Shown piece by piece: positions 48,900 through 62,000 of a DNA stretch of 64,000 bases. The notes beneath the pieces are model-generated. The model ran no database searches. It was not told the DNA's origin and was given only the letters and a program-made list of their open reading frames with translations. The DNA is taken from positions 1,302,001 to 1,366,000 of the forward strand of contig PUFA01000183.1 of the NCBI GenBank assembly GCA_003508835.1. The letters are read 5' to 3'. The stretch comes from Eonycteris spelaea. Lineage: Eukaryota; Chordata; Mammalia; Chiroptera; Pteropodidae. Numbering within the stretch: the first letter of the stretch is position 1; every line of letters starts with the position of its first letter. The position numbers and the translations under genes are program-made.

Positions 48900-49640
48900 A
48901 GACTCTGTGTTTATATCTCTTCTTAGTCCCAGTCACTGCCAACTCAACCTGCCTTTCCCCACCTGTCACATTACCACTGCCAGAAGAATCCAACAAAACC
49001 ACACATACAACTGCTGTGCTCATGCCATCATTATGAACCCACTTTACACCAGAAACTTGGGAGTCTACCTTGGCCCCTTCTCCTTACTTGTCCCCCATAA
49101 ATCTATCACCAAACATCTTGCCCATTTTTATACCTATTTCCTGCCCATTATCTTTATCCCCATTGCCACCACCCTGTTCCATTCCCTGCCTTACCTATTG
49201 TTGGAGTCTCCCCGTTGGCCCTCCTGCCCCTTCCCTGTCCCATCCATTCACTCTGTAGCCAGAGTGAGTGTTCTAGTATACAGATGATCGTATTGCTCCC
49301 TTGATTAAAACTCTTCAGAGACAGCCCATTAGTTACCTGGAGGATAAAATCCAGCTGCCTGAACCTGGCTTACAGTGGCCTTCAGACAGGCCCTGTCTGC
49401 TTTAACCAGCCTGTTTCAGTCCTCTTTCAGTTCCTTAAACTGAACACAATCTATTTTGCTCTTAAATATATGATTCCCTCTGCCTCCATCACTCTTTTCT
49501 CCCTCTGCCTAGCCAGCTTCCATTCATCCCTCAGTCTTCAGCTTCAATATTATTTTCCTGATTCCCTTAGATATTTCTGCTGTGTGCCAGCATAGCTGTT
49601 TATGTAAGACCCACCACCCCGCATTGTTGAGATCTGTGGT
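48900..49640 (+). mobile_element. L2 LINE 3' region
   Basis: Long co-linear L2 text: 'gaaacttgggagtctacct', 'ttaaaactcttcagagac', 'aaaatccagctgcctgaacc', 'cagtggccttcagacagg', 'cctcagtcttcagcttc'. Fairly complete ancient copy. Confidence 0.8.
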
Positions 49641-49845
49641 CCTGTCTGCATTGGGGCTCTCTGAGGGCAGCGATGATGAGAGATTCGGTCAGGATTGTAA
49701 AACCTGGCGCAGGGTCCTCAGTGTCTGCCTGTTGAATGATAAAGGAGTAAGTTTCTGTTGTCTTGTGATGATTAGAGCAACTTTGAATTAAGTCTGCCTT
49801 TTGAAAATAAGTGTAATTCTCAAATGTTTCTGTTTTTGAATATAG

Positions 49846-50016
49846 TTTGGGAGAGCCTGTGTGACTGCAGGAGTGGAGCCAGCTGCGTGGGTGCCCAGCA
49901 TGGACGGCTACACAGTCCTGAGAGTGATCGGGGAAGGCTCTTTCGGCAGAGCCCTTTTGGTTCAGCAGGACAGCAGTAATTGGATGTTTGCTGTGAAGGA
50001 AATCAGGCTTCCCAAG
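49846..50016 (+). CDS. NEK3: NEK3 coding exon 1 (5' UTR 49846-49899, coding from 49900)
   Basis: Acceptor TATAG|TTTGGG. ATG at 49900 gives 39 codons, [20 protein letters not shown] onward, to AAG|GTCACT. The donor is weak (GTCACT), yet the join to exon 2 restores the NEK3 protein. Confidence 0.88.
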
Positions 50017-53000
50017 GTCACTGCTGAAGAAATTAGCTCATGTTGAAAGTGTACATGCAATTCGTATAGGAAGATAAGTTCATGAGATTTAACGTGGAAT
50101 TGCTTCTCAATGCAAAGATGTAATGGGTTTATTCATTAGCTTTATAGGTCTTGATATATTTTATGTGGTTCTTAGGATATTGTAATTAAAAAAAGGGAGA
50201 AAAACAGTCGTAGGAGATGATTGCTGTTTATCTCAATAAGAATAATTTGAAATAATTTCCAATTTCATATACATAAGGGTGTAGGAAGTCTTTGCCAAAA
50301 AACAACTCAGGTGCAATATTAATGAAAAAGGAACATAAAAATGTAGCAAAGAGCAAAGATCTAAAATGCTAATTTTTGGTATCAGGGAACCTATTCTGTG
50401 AACACTTTAGGTTTTGTTTTCCTGTAAACTGAGAAAGGTACTGATTTATCACTATCAGTATGTACCATAGCTGTTATGTCAAAGAATCTGCCACGGAGGG
50501 TGCTTAATACCGTTTTGATCAATTTAAAAAAAAATACATTTTAATAAAATTCCCAGAATGCTATTTTTTTTCACAACGGCCTTCTTGTCCTCATTTAGTG
50601 ATTTTCAAACTTAAGTAGGCCTCAGAATCACCTGGAGGGCCTGTTAAAACAGACTGCTGAGCCTCACCTCCCAGTGTCTGCTTGAGGCTGTGTGGGTGGG
50701 CCTGTGAATTTGCATTTTTAACAGGTTCCCATTTGGTGCTGGGGCTGGTCTGAGAACCCTTGTGTGGTTTCTTTCTTTTTTTAAAAAACATTTAAATTAA
50801 TTAATTAATTTACGTCTACAGCACCTGGTCTTCCTAGGTGGTCTACTATCCAACTACTAACCAGGCCAGACCCTGCTTAGCTTCGGAGATCTGATGGATG
50901 GGGCATGTTCAGGATGGCATGGCTGTAGGCCTTTGTGTTTCTTAATTGCAATTCAATTGAAATTATTCAGGATTTCATCCTTATAAAGTAAGTTAGGGGA
51001 TAAACAGTTTTGGAAACTTGCTTTGCATATGGCCTTCGTCCATCTTTGCTGCAATAATACACCAGTATATTCTTTTTTATCTGAGCCAGCAGACTGGTAA
51101 AATGATACAGACTGTAAAAGCATGAAATCTCTCTCTCTTTTTTTTTTTAATAAGGATATACCATTGTTAACGGCATAACTCTCCAAATCAGGTTATGCTC
51201 AGGCTAATGTTATCTACACTTGTGAGGATATAAGGGGTCAGCTTAAACATGCAAAATATAGCCATAGCTGAAAAATCATCACATGTTTTCTCTTAGAGTT
51301 TGATAAACTTAAGTTGTCTCAAGGTGCAGTGCTGTAACACTGCATCTGGCATTGAAGTATCAAATAAATATATTATTGAGAATCTCTCTACTTTAATATG
51401 AAGTATTACATTTACACTTATTTAAAATCTTCTTCCAGTCTTTCTCTGATACCCAGAATTCTAGGAAGGAGGCTGTTCTGTTAGCCAAAATGAAACATCC
51501 CAATATTGTTGCTTTCAAAGAATCATTTGAAGGTAAATATGAATTCCCCCAGATATGTGCATTTCTGAATTTGATTTATGGCCATTATGCTTTCCTAAAG
51601 AGTCCTATATTTGTTGTAGCTGAAGGACATCTGTATATTGTGATGGAATATTGTGATGGAGGAGACCTCATGCAAAAGATTAAACATCAGCAAGGAAAGC
51701 TGTTTCCTGAAGATATGGTAAGAGACTGAATGACATGGTTTCCTTCAAGATTTAGAAGCAACTTTCTTATAAAATCTGCATAAATTTAAATAAAAGCATG
51801 ATATCCATGATTACCTGACACACTAGTTAGGCCTCATTTCTGTATCTGTGCCGCTGCGTAGTATTGTCAGGATGTGGCTGTCTGGGATGTTTTTAGGAAG
51901 TAAAATAGATATGTAAGTTTTTTAAATTATCAAGGAATAAAACTTCCATATTTAGAAGAATTTCAAAGTTGTATTACTCATATTTTGTACTAGATATTTT
52001 AAATTTGTTGTATTTGAAGTTTAGAGAGCAGATAGATTTATTTTGTATTTCTAGATTACCAGAAGAATGAAGCCCACATCTCTTTCTTGGAGTACCTTTC
52101 TCAATCTTCCTTCTAAAGTTTAGCATTTTTCCTTAAGTCACTAGACTGCCTTTTTAATGGATAATTGCATACTGATTTTTGAATGAATTAAACAGCTTTA
52201 ATGGGATTTATTACAAAACTGGGTATAAATTTTTTTTTTTTAGCAGTTGTTTTGTTAAAAGTATAGATTCTATAGAAAGTCAAACTTGGCTTTAAATGGA
52301 TGAATCTCCATGGCAAAAAAGAAAAAAAAAAAATCAGCTTGGCATTTAATTGTAGGCACCTGGAAATCCTGGGCACTGCTAACTAGGGATTTATAAACAG
52401 AATACTGACCTCAAAGGATTGTTGACAATATGAGATCTTTTATTGTTGATAAAGAATACTTTGAAAAGGGAAATGAAAATCTGATGTACCAGTTACACTA
52501 TAAACTTATAGCATATTCATTTCTAAATGGTAAACTATCTTTATATGTGGATTTAAGAAATTACTTTGGTTGAATACGAGAAAAATATAGTGGGGGTTTT
52601 ACTAAAATAAATTGTTATTGGGACCATACATAAAACATGGAATTCATAGCTTTTCTGACTTTCTCCAGGTAACACCGAATCTTAGTTGAACTTTTTTAGG
52701 AATTCCATGTTTATCTATGTAAAACCCAGTCAATTAAGACTTAGCAAGGATTCTTTGGTATTTTGGATTAACACAAACCAGTTTTTGCATTCTTGCAGAT
52801 TTTCATGCTTTTATCTTACAGATACTGAACTGGTTTACACAGATGTGCCTTGGAGTAAATCATATTCACAAGAAACATGTGTTACACAGAGATATCAAAT
52901 CCAAGGTAAGTGGAATACATTTTTGGGCCAAAAAACCCCCACAAAAATCCAAACTATTTTATTTAGTCTTTTTTTCTATGTTATTCTGTTTCATTTTGGG

Positions 53001-55993
53001 ATATTTTTATTTAGTTTAGAAATATTTGTCAACCTAATATTCATATTAGCCAAATAAGATACTACCCCAAAAAGGTCATTAAGTATTATATGTTAATATA
53101 TTCCAAGCTCTCTTAGCAACTGCTTACTCAGACCATATATTCTCAGATGGAAAACAGCTGTGACCTGGGCCTGCCACATGGAGTTATCCTGGCATAGATT
53201 CCCAGCTGGTTGATCAGGGTCTGCTGATATGATCTGAAGCTTGCTTGTTAAATTTCTAAGCAGTCATCCTAAATTCCCAAGCAGGGGGATGTGTAGCTGT
53301 CAGGAGGCTATCTTGTCTTTTTGTGTTTCACTCGGGGACTCAGCTATCAGCATCTACCCTTAATCTCCATCGTCAGCAGGCTTTGAAAGAGCTTCTCTGG
53401 AGACCTCTGCCTTATATTTGAATGATGGAACTCTTCTTTTTTAATGCAGAATGTCTTCCTCACCCAAAATGGAAAAGTAAAACTGGGAGATTTTGGATCT
53501 GCCCGTCTTCTCTCCAAGTATGTATGTCTATTCTATAGTAGTAACAGTAATCAAAATATCCATTATTCGGGAATGCTCTGTACTCATTTTTTGCCTTTCT
53601 GTGGTTTTAGTCCCATGGCATTTGCTTGTACGTATGTGGGAACACCTTATTACGTGCCTCCAGAAATATGGGAAAATATGCCTTATAACAATAAAAGGTA
53701 AGTGATGTACTTATTTGGTGCAAGTATAACTGTCTGGTGACAGGCATTGTAGCCTACAAATGAAATTCGTTTTAAATAAAATATCTGAAAGCAGTATTGA
53801 ATTTAAATTCCCAGGTTTCTAGATGGAAGTCATAGTTTTCCAGCGGTTTTAATGAGAGTTGAGAGGAGCTAGATGTGGATGCTGAAAGAGGCATTTCTGA
53901 TCATTTCTAGTGTGAATTATATCACTGGTTCTACAGCTTCGCTGTTCCTACTTTTAAAAATCCCAATGTGCAGGTCACAAGCATAACAGTTAAATAAGAA
54001 TTTCTGGGTGGGAAGCAGGCATCAGTAATTTTCCAGGATCACCATGTGATTCCAACATATAGCAAAATTCAGGAATCACTGGACTGGGTCATGGAGTTAA
54101 CATTTCTAGGACTAGATAACAGGTGCTTGACTGATAGGTTGATTGATTGATTCCAAGGAGATAGTAGGAAGACTTTATGATTTAAAACTTAATTTTTTTT
54201 TGAATATAAGTAATATGTGTCCATTGAACAAGTGGGTGGATAGGGGGGATTAGAAATATAGAGATGTACAAGAAAAGAAATGGCAGTCACCCACTTTTTC
54301 ACAACTATTAATTACATTTTAGTGTTTTTTTTCATCTATTCATCCCCCCATTGAAACCTAGTTTTGTACCCTCTATATAATTTGGTATCTTGCTTTTTTT
54401 TCACTTTATGTTATATCATATTCATTTTCTCCCATATGTAAACTCTTCAAATATTGTTAGTGGTTGCATAATATTTTACTACATGGCTCTTTCAAAATTT
54501 GCTTAACATTCCTGTGTGGTATCCAGCTTTCAATGTCATAAATGGTGCTGTGATTAATACACCTTTGTGCAGAAATATGTAATTATTTTGTATTATATTC
54601 TTGGCATAGATTCATAGAAGTAGCAACACCAAAAGGCTCTTATTACCCTCTGTCAAGTTGCTTTCTGAAAAGAGTATGACAATTCATACTAAATAGTTTC
54701 CTTAAGAGTAAAATGGACTGAGTTGGGGACAAAATATCTATAAAGGGATTAACTAGGACAGTTGGGAAATTTTCAGTTTGACAAAAATATTAACTACTAT
54801 TATTGAATTTAGGTTCAATTTCTTGAATGCGATCATGAGATTGTGTTTATGAGGGAGAGGGTCCTTGCTCTTAGAAGGCACATGCTGACAGGTTTCGGAG
54901 TGGAGTGTTTGACATCTGCAGTTTTTTCCCAGGAGGTTCACATATAAATGGAGGAGGGAAACAGCACATAAATGTGGCCGACATCAACAGTGGGAAACTA
55001 GAAAGGAGCATGTGGGTGTTTATAACTTTTCTGTAGGTTTCAACTTTAAAAAAGTTAAAATTTGGGGGAAACAGTTGATTAAAACCATTAAAATTTGAGT
55101 ATCATCTAGAAAAAGTCTGGAGGATGACAGCTGGGAGGTGCAGATGATGGAGATGCTTAACATGAACAAGGGTGAGCAGACTGGGCACACTGTAGACATG
55201 ATGTTTGAAGAGCTTTTTTGTGGAAGTTGGGTAGTCTTCTCTTTGTTTTGGAATGTAGAGCTAATGGGATGGAGAGAGTCCCCAGAAGACACATTTTGGC
55301 TTATGATAAAGAACGCTGTGTCTTAGAGCCTTCCAACAGGGCTTCAGACTGTGCCTGAGGTAGCTTGCTGGCCATCAGGAGGTGTGATCAAAGGCCTGGT
55401 GTTGTGCACGGATGATATGGGTGGAAGCTGCACTGGAGGACTTCTAAAGTCTTTTTTCCAACTATGATAATCAAAGATCCACAAAGATTCCCTCTTGCTA
55501 CTAAAGTGAACCAGTCTGATTTGGACGAGTGGGGGTTGGGAAGCAGAGAGTTTATTGTGAACATTACTGTTAGCAATTAAGTATTAGACCAAAATGACCA
55601 TACGTTTTATTTTAATAGCTAGGAATTACTTGAAATATCTGTTGTTATTAAAGTTCATTTTTCATATTAGAAAGTATATATATTTTCATATAATTCATAA
55701 CCCACATTGCTTCTTTATGCTTCCAGTGACATCTGGTCCTTGGGTTGTATTCTGTATGAACTCTGTACCCTGAAGCATCCAGTAAGTATGGTGCGCAAAA
55801 TAGAAAAGGCAGCCTCTTGTCATGTCTGCAATAGGAAGTTTGCTTCCCTAGGATGAATTCATGTTTCCATTGTTATTATCTTTGTTTGAGCCACTTTTGT
55901 AGCAGATACCAATAGGGAATTTACATTCTTTAGTTTTTTATAGCTTCCCTCCCTTTCCCTTCCCCCCTTTTTTGCTCTTCTTAATTTTTTTGG

Positions 55994-56043
<50 letters not shown>

Positions 56044-59000
56044 CCTAAAATTTGCCATTTTAACCATTTTTAAATATACAATTTAGTGGCATTAATTACT
56101 TCACAATATTGTGCAACCATCACGACTGCCTATTTACAAAACTTTCCCTTCACCCCAAACACAATCTCTGTACCTGTAGCCCCCTCCCCTCAGCCTCGGT
56201 AACCTCTAATCCACTTTCTGTCTATATGAATTTCCATAGTCGAGATATTTTATGTAAATGGAATTGTACAACATTTTTTCTTTCGATTTGGCTTACTTCA
56301 CATAGCATAAGATTTTCAAGGTTCATCCATAGCATATGTCAGAATTTTGTTCCTTTTCATGACTGAATAATATTCTATTGTGTGTTTATGCCATGTGTTT
56401 ATTCATTCATCTGTTGATGAACGTTTAGGGGGTTTCCACGTTTGGCCACTGTGAATCGTGCTGCTGTGAACATGAGTGTACCAATATTTTTGGAAGCCCT
56501 GTTTTCAGTTGTTTGGGTATATACCTAGGAGTGGAACTGTCGGTCATGAGGAACCACCAAACTGTTTTCCAGGGTGGCAACACTGTTTTTATCTTTTTGC
56601 AGTTAGATTTCACTTATGTGAGTTTCTTCTCTAACTGAATTATTATTAGAAAATAGACTCAACCCTATTATATATTTTCTCAAGATATTTTAAGAAATAG
56701 TTTAACCAAAAAGAGGTGAAATAACTTGTCCTGCTTGCTCAGCGTTGTTTATTACACACAATTAGCAGTCATATCGCTGATTCCTATTAGGTCTTAGCTT
56801 TGCATAGAAATAAATTCTGTTCTTTGGGCACGGATTAACACATGGTTCTAGCAAGCATTTTTACAGATGTGCTTGAGAGCACGTAGAACTCTTGAGTGAC
56901 TATATAAGAAAAATCTTCATCACCACTAGATGAAAGTAACTCAGACTGAGGGCACTGTTAATGAGAGGTCGTTTTCCCTCAATATAAGTGGCTTATAAGT
57001 CCACTGCATAATAGAACAACTTGGGAAACTGTAAAAAATACTGATGCCTAGGCCACACTAGACTAACTGAATTAAAATTTCTGAGGGTGTTGAGCATTAG
57101 TGGGTTTTGTTTGTTTGTTTTAATGTTTTTATAAAGAGAATTAATCATATTTAATCTTGGATTATTTCATAAATTTTTTTCTTGGACTACATTGCTTAAA
57201 GTGATTACTCATGTCATATTGGAAGAACAAGTTGTTTTTCCCCTAATCATTTTGCAGAAGCATATGAATTGTTTCAGTAATGGCTAGACTATTAATTTTC
57301 TTTTGTCATGTTTTATCAATGCATTTCAGCTTCTGAATTTGGCATAAATAACTCATTGCTTGAAGTTTATTTTCTCTGTTTATCACTAGAATAGCTTGTT
57401 GACTACAACTAAAATTTAAAAAATTTTTCTCGGCCCCTAATTTGAATCATAGTTTTGAGTTATTTGATTTTCCTCAGGTTTAAAGTATATTTTAATTGCC
57501 ATTTCATTTTTAACCTCTGTAATGGTTATTCTGTTCTGTACTTATATTTTTAAAAAAATTTTAATTAGTTTCAAGTATACAGTACATTGGTTAAACATCT
57601 ATATAGTTAGTAAAATGATCTCCCAGTTGCTCCCTCCTCCCCTGACCCTCCACCTAGCCAACGCATTAATGCTAACTGCATTCCCTATGCGTGCTCCCCA
57701 TCCCCATGACCATCTGTCAGCTACTAATTTGTACTCTTTAAGCCTTCACCCCATTTTCCCAGCTCCCCAAATCTCCCCTTCTCCCCTCCCTTCTGTCATC
57801 AAATTGTCCACTATATTGTGTGAGTCTGTTTTTGATTAATTTGTTCTTTTTATTCTTTAGATTCCTCATATAAGTGAAATCATATGATATTTTTTTTTCT
57901 CTGTCTGACTTAAATACCTTCTAGGTTCATCACAGCAATAGCTTTTTCCATTGCCTTTCTTTTCATATGTAGGGGTCTTGTTTTTTATCCGTTCAGCCAT
58001 TCTATCTTTAGGTTGGAGCACTTAATTCTTTTCCATTTAAGGTACTTATTGATAGGAATGTAGTTGTTACTATTCTTTATTATTGTTTTTGATACATGTT
58101 TTTTCTTCTTAAGTCCCTCCAACATATCCTGTAATACTGGCTTGGTGACAGTAAATTCCTTTAGTTTATTTTTGTCTAGGAAGCTCTTTATTTGTCCTTC
58201 AACTCAAATGACAGCTTTGCTGGATAAATTATTCTTGGTTGTACATCCTGGGTCTTCATCCTGTCAAATATCTTTGCCACACCCTTCTGTCCTGCATAGT
58301 CTCTCTTGAGAAATAAGCTATCAGTCATGGATGTTCCCTTATATGTAATTTTTTTTTCTCTAGCTGCTTTTTAAAATTCTTTCTTCGTATTTAAACTTTT
58401 GGCTGGCATTTTAATTATGATGTGTCTTGGTGTGGGCCTTTTTGGATCCCTGAGTTTTGGAATTCTCAGCATCCTGGGTTTTATGTCCATTTCCTTCACC
58501 AGGTTAGTGAAGTTTTCCATCATTTTTCAAACAGCTGTTCAACATCTTGATTTTCTTCACTTACACTGAGCAGACGAATATTTGGAGCCTTAGTAGTGTT
58601 CTAATATCCTCCTTAAATCATCTTTATAGTCTTGGCATCTTATCTCTTTGCCATTCTGATTGTGTACTGATTGGCTTTCCCATCCTCTAGATAGGGCATG
58701 TGATCCTCTTCTTTATTCACTTTGTTTATTCCTTTGTTTATTCCATTTAATATACTTCCATCTCAGATAATGTGTTCTTTACTTCAGACTGGTTCCCTTT
58801 TATAATTTCTATTTCAATTTTAAGTTTTTTCCTCTTTTGAAGTTCTCACTGAATTTATCTACACTTCCCAAAAGTTCATTGAGCATCTTTATAACCATGT
58901 TTTGAACTCTGCATCCGTTAGATTACTTGACTCCATTATATCTGGATCTCTGTTCTGTTCTCTCATATGATTTGTTTCTTTGTCTCCCCATTTTGGCTGC

Positions 59001-62000
59001 CTTTTAGTGTCTGTTTCTATGTACTAAGCAAAGCTCCTAAGTCTCCTGGTCTTATTAGTGTGGATTTGTGAAGTAGGTGCCAGTGGCACAGTCCTGAGAG
59101 GGATTCAGCTGCAGGCCAAATTTAGCCCAAGCCTCTGCCTCCGGGGCCACCTGTTAAGATTCAGCAAGCAACCCACAGATGCTGTGCTTATAGTTGCCTC
59201 AAGAAACCACACCAGAAACTGAGGCCAGCTGCCACCAGTGTGAGTCTAGACAGTGCTCAGCAAGGAGCACCTGATTCGCTAAGGATATACCTGGATGTGG
59301 CTTGGGTGGAGCCTGAGTTGGGGGAGATGGGGTTTCAGGGAATCCTCTGGGCGGAGCGACCTCTGTTATCCAGTTTGATGACGTATTAACTCTGTGCAGC
59401 GGTAGTGGGGAAGAGTTCAACAGAACAATGGATACCGCTAGCACTTCTGTACAGATTGAGTCTTTCTTCAGCCCTCACTCTGAAATGCCTCCCTGTAAAT
59501 CCCTTATGCCTGCTGTGCGCTGCAGAACGGGCACTGGTGCTCAGAGTGAGCAGGTCTGTCACTGCGAAAATCCGCATGTGGATGTGGCCCTTTAAGTGGC
59601 GTCTGCTGCTGCCTCCGTCTCATTCAGCGGCTGGGGATCTGGCAGCCCATGTCCTCACCCCTCCTACCTTCTGCTGTTGCAGGATGATTTCTTGAATTTC
59701 TCCCTAGTTGTGTAGCTTATTCATCTAGATCCCAGGTGATTTTTCTCTGCTGCTGCTCCTTGCTTCCATCACAACTTTGATTTGGTTGCCAGGGGATAAA
59801 CAGAGCCTCTATCACCTACGCCATTTTTCCTCCTCCCATTAGTGTTTTTAAAACAGATGATTCTTCTAATGTGAAGCCCAAGTGGAAAACCACTTTTGTA
59901 TACAAATAAAATTATTTGAAAATTCCGATCTTATTAATTCTTTATTTCCCTGATTTTGTCTTTTTCTTAAACTTTAATATGCATGTTTCTATTTTTCGTA
60001 GCAATAATAAGTTTATGAGTATATGCGCTGAATATATGACACACAGTGTGTTCTGTTGTCTGCTTTAAGGCAAAAGTAGTTCTCAAGCCTTTAGGAAATG
60101 CAGAAAAACTCAGTAAAATGGTTAAAAAGCCTGAGGGCAAAGCAGATTCAATCTTATTTTTCATTATCTGAATTTTTCCTTTGTTATATGTTGAGTTTTC
60201 TTTTTTATATCTTCACTCAAATATTTTATTAATAGGATAATGCACTTCTAGGGCAGAATGTTATATATTTCTTACATAAGTATTATCAAGGCTAACATCT
60301 AATGTTAATTCTCATTTAGTGTACAGTAAAAGCTTTTTTAAATGTTATTCTGGTCTGTCATTTTTATATCTCGTTCTGTTGTCAGATTTTAATAGCTACT
60401 TTGATAACATAAAAGGCAAAAAGGATTTTGCAGTACATGTTTAAAACTGGAAAATTGAGTGCGTCTTACCAGGAAGCAGGCCTGGGGATTTCTGGGGAGG
60501 AGTGAAGCAAACCAGTACTATACTTATTATAAGCCCTTAGTGTCATTTGACTTTTTAAAAAGTCATATGTATGTATTACTTTGATTTTTAAAATATATTT
60601 AAAATGTGTATCTGTAAAAACATTGATTATAAGTAATAAAGTACCCAAAGCTGGCATTAATGGTGAGACTTTCTCTGGATGGGGAAGTATTTTTTATTCC
60701 TTATGTTTTCCTTTCTCTTGAACCATAATAAGATTTTGATAGTGTCATAAGGACACCTCTAGAAGAAAAATGACCAGGCAGCATTTTTACATGTATATAT
60801 TTATAGAATTAAAATAATTCATATGAATTCAGTTCCACTGGCATTTTCTTATTTTCATTCTCCTCCCTTGTATCTGCTTTACTTTTTAGTTCCAGGCAAA
60901 TAGTTGGAAAAGTCTTATCCTCAAAATATGTCAAGGGTTTGTGAGCCCACTGCCATCTCATTATTCCTATGAGCTTCAGCATCTAATCAAGCAGATGTTT
61001 AAAAGGAATCCCTCCCATCGTCCCTCAGCGACCACGCTTCTCTCTAGAGGCACTTTAGCTCGGCTCATCCAGAAGTGCTTAACACCTGAGGTATGCTCTG
61101 TGGAATTGGTTGAACAGTTTTCAAGTGTATGGTAAACAGTTTGTTATCTTTTAAACAGTTACATGTTCTACATGCTTATAAAAACTCAAGTAGTGCAGAA
61201 GTGTATAAAAAACATAAAAAGTTAAAACTTCTTTTCTCTCTTTTCCTTTCCACAATGCTATTCCCCAAATATGATCACAAGTACAGTTTTGCATATTCTT
61301 TCAGATATATAAGTATCTGTGTGTCTATATTATATGTATTTTTAAATGGCATTTTTACTTTTCAACTTTCAATATTGTTGGGAAGAATTTTGATAAATGA
61401 CATGGCAGTGTCTAAAATATGTTTCACTCCTTTAGATTCTCTGCTTTAAATTTTCAGATCATCACAGAATATGGCGAGCAGGTGTTAGAAGAAACTAAAA
61501 AAATCTAAACATAGTACACTAAGAAAAAAGGGTAAGAATTTTAGAAAGCTTATTTTTTTTTACTGGACATTACTTTAAAATATAGTATACCAAAAAAGAA
61601 AAACATAATTTCTAGCTATTAGAGAGGTTTTCAGAGATACTCCTCAAATCTACAATTTTTTTTTTTTTTTTACCTAAGACATATTTCCATACCAAATCTT
61701 ACACATGTAGTTTGTCAGAATCAAAAAGCCCAGTTTGGAGATTTTAGTGATATACAAAGATTATTCTCTGTTTCCTTATTACTACCATGTTTACTCTGGC
61801 TTCTGTGGACTAACCTAGAATCCAGCCATGAAAATATAATGTTCATCTTATAGGAAATTTTATCCCCAAGTTTCTAAAGAACTGTCTTGTACCAAATTCT
61901 TAAAGACAGAGCCTTGACGAAAGTTGGAACTGTTAACATAATAGCTGCAACAAAATTTTCATACATCTGTTGTCAATCCTGAGCAAATTGCAAATTTAAT

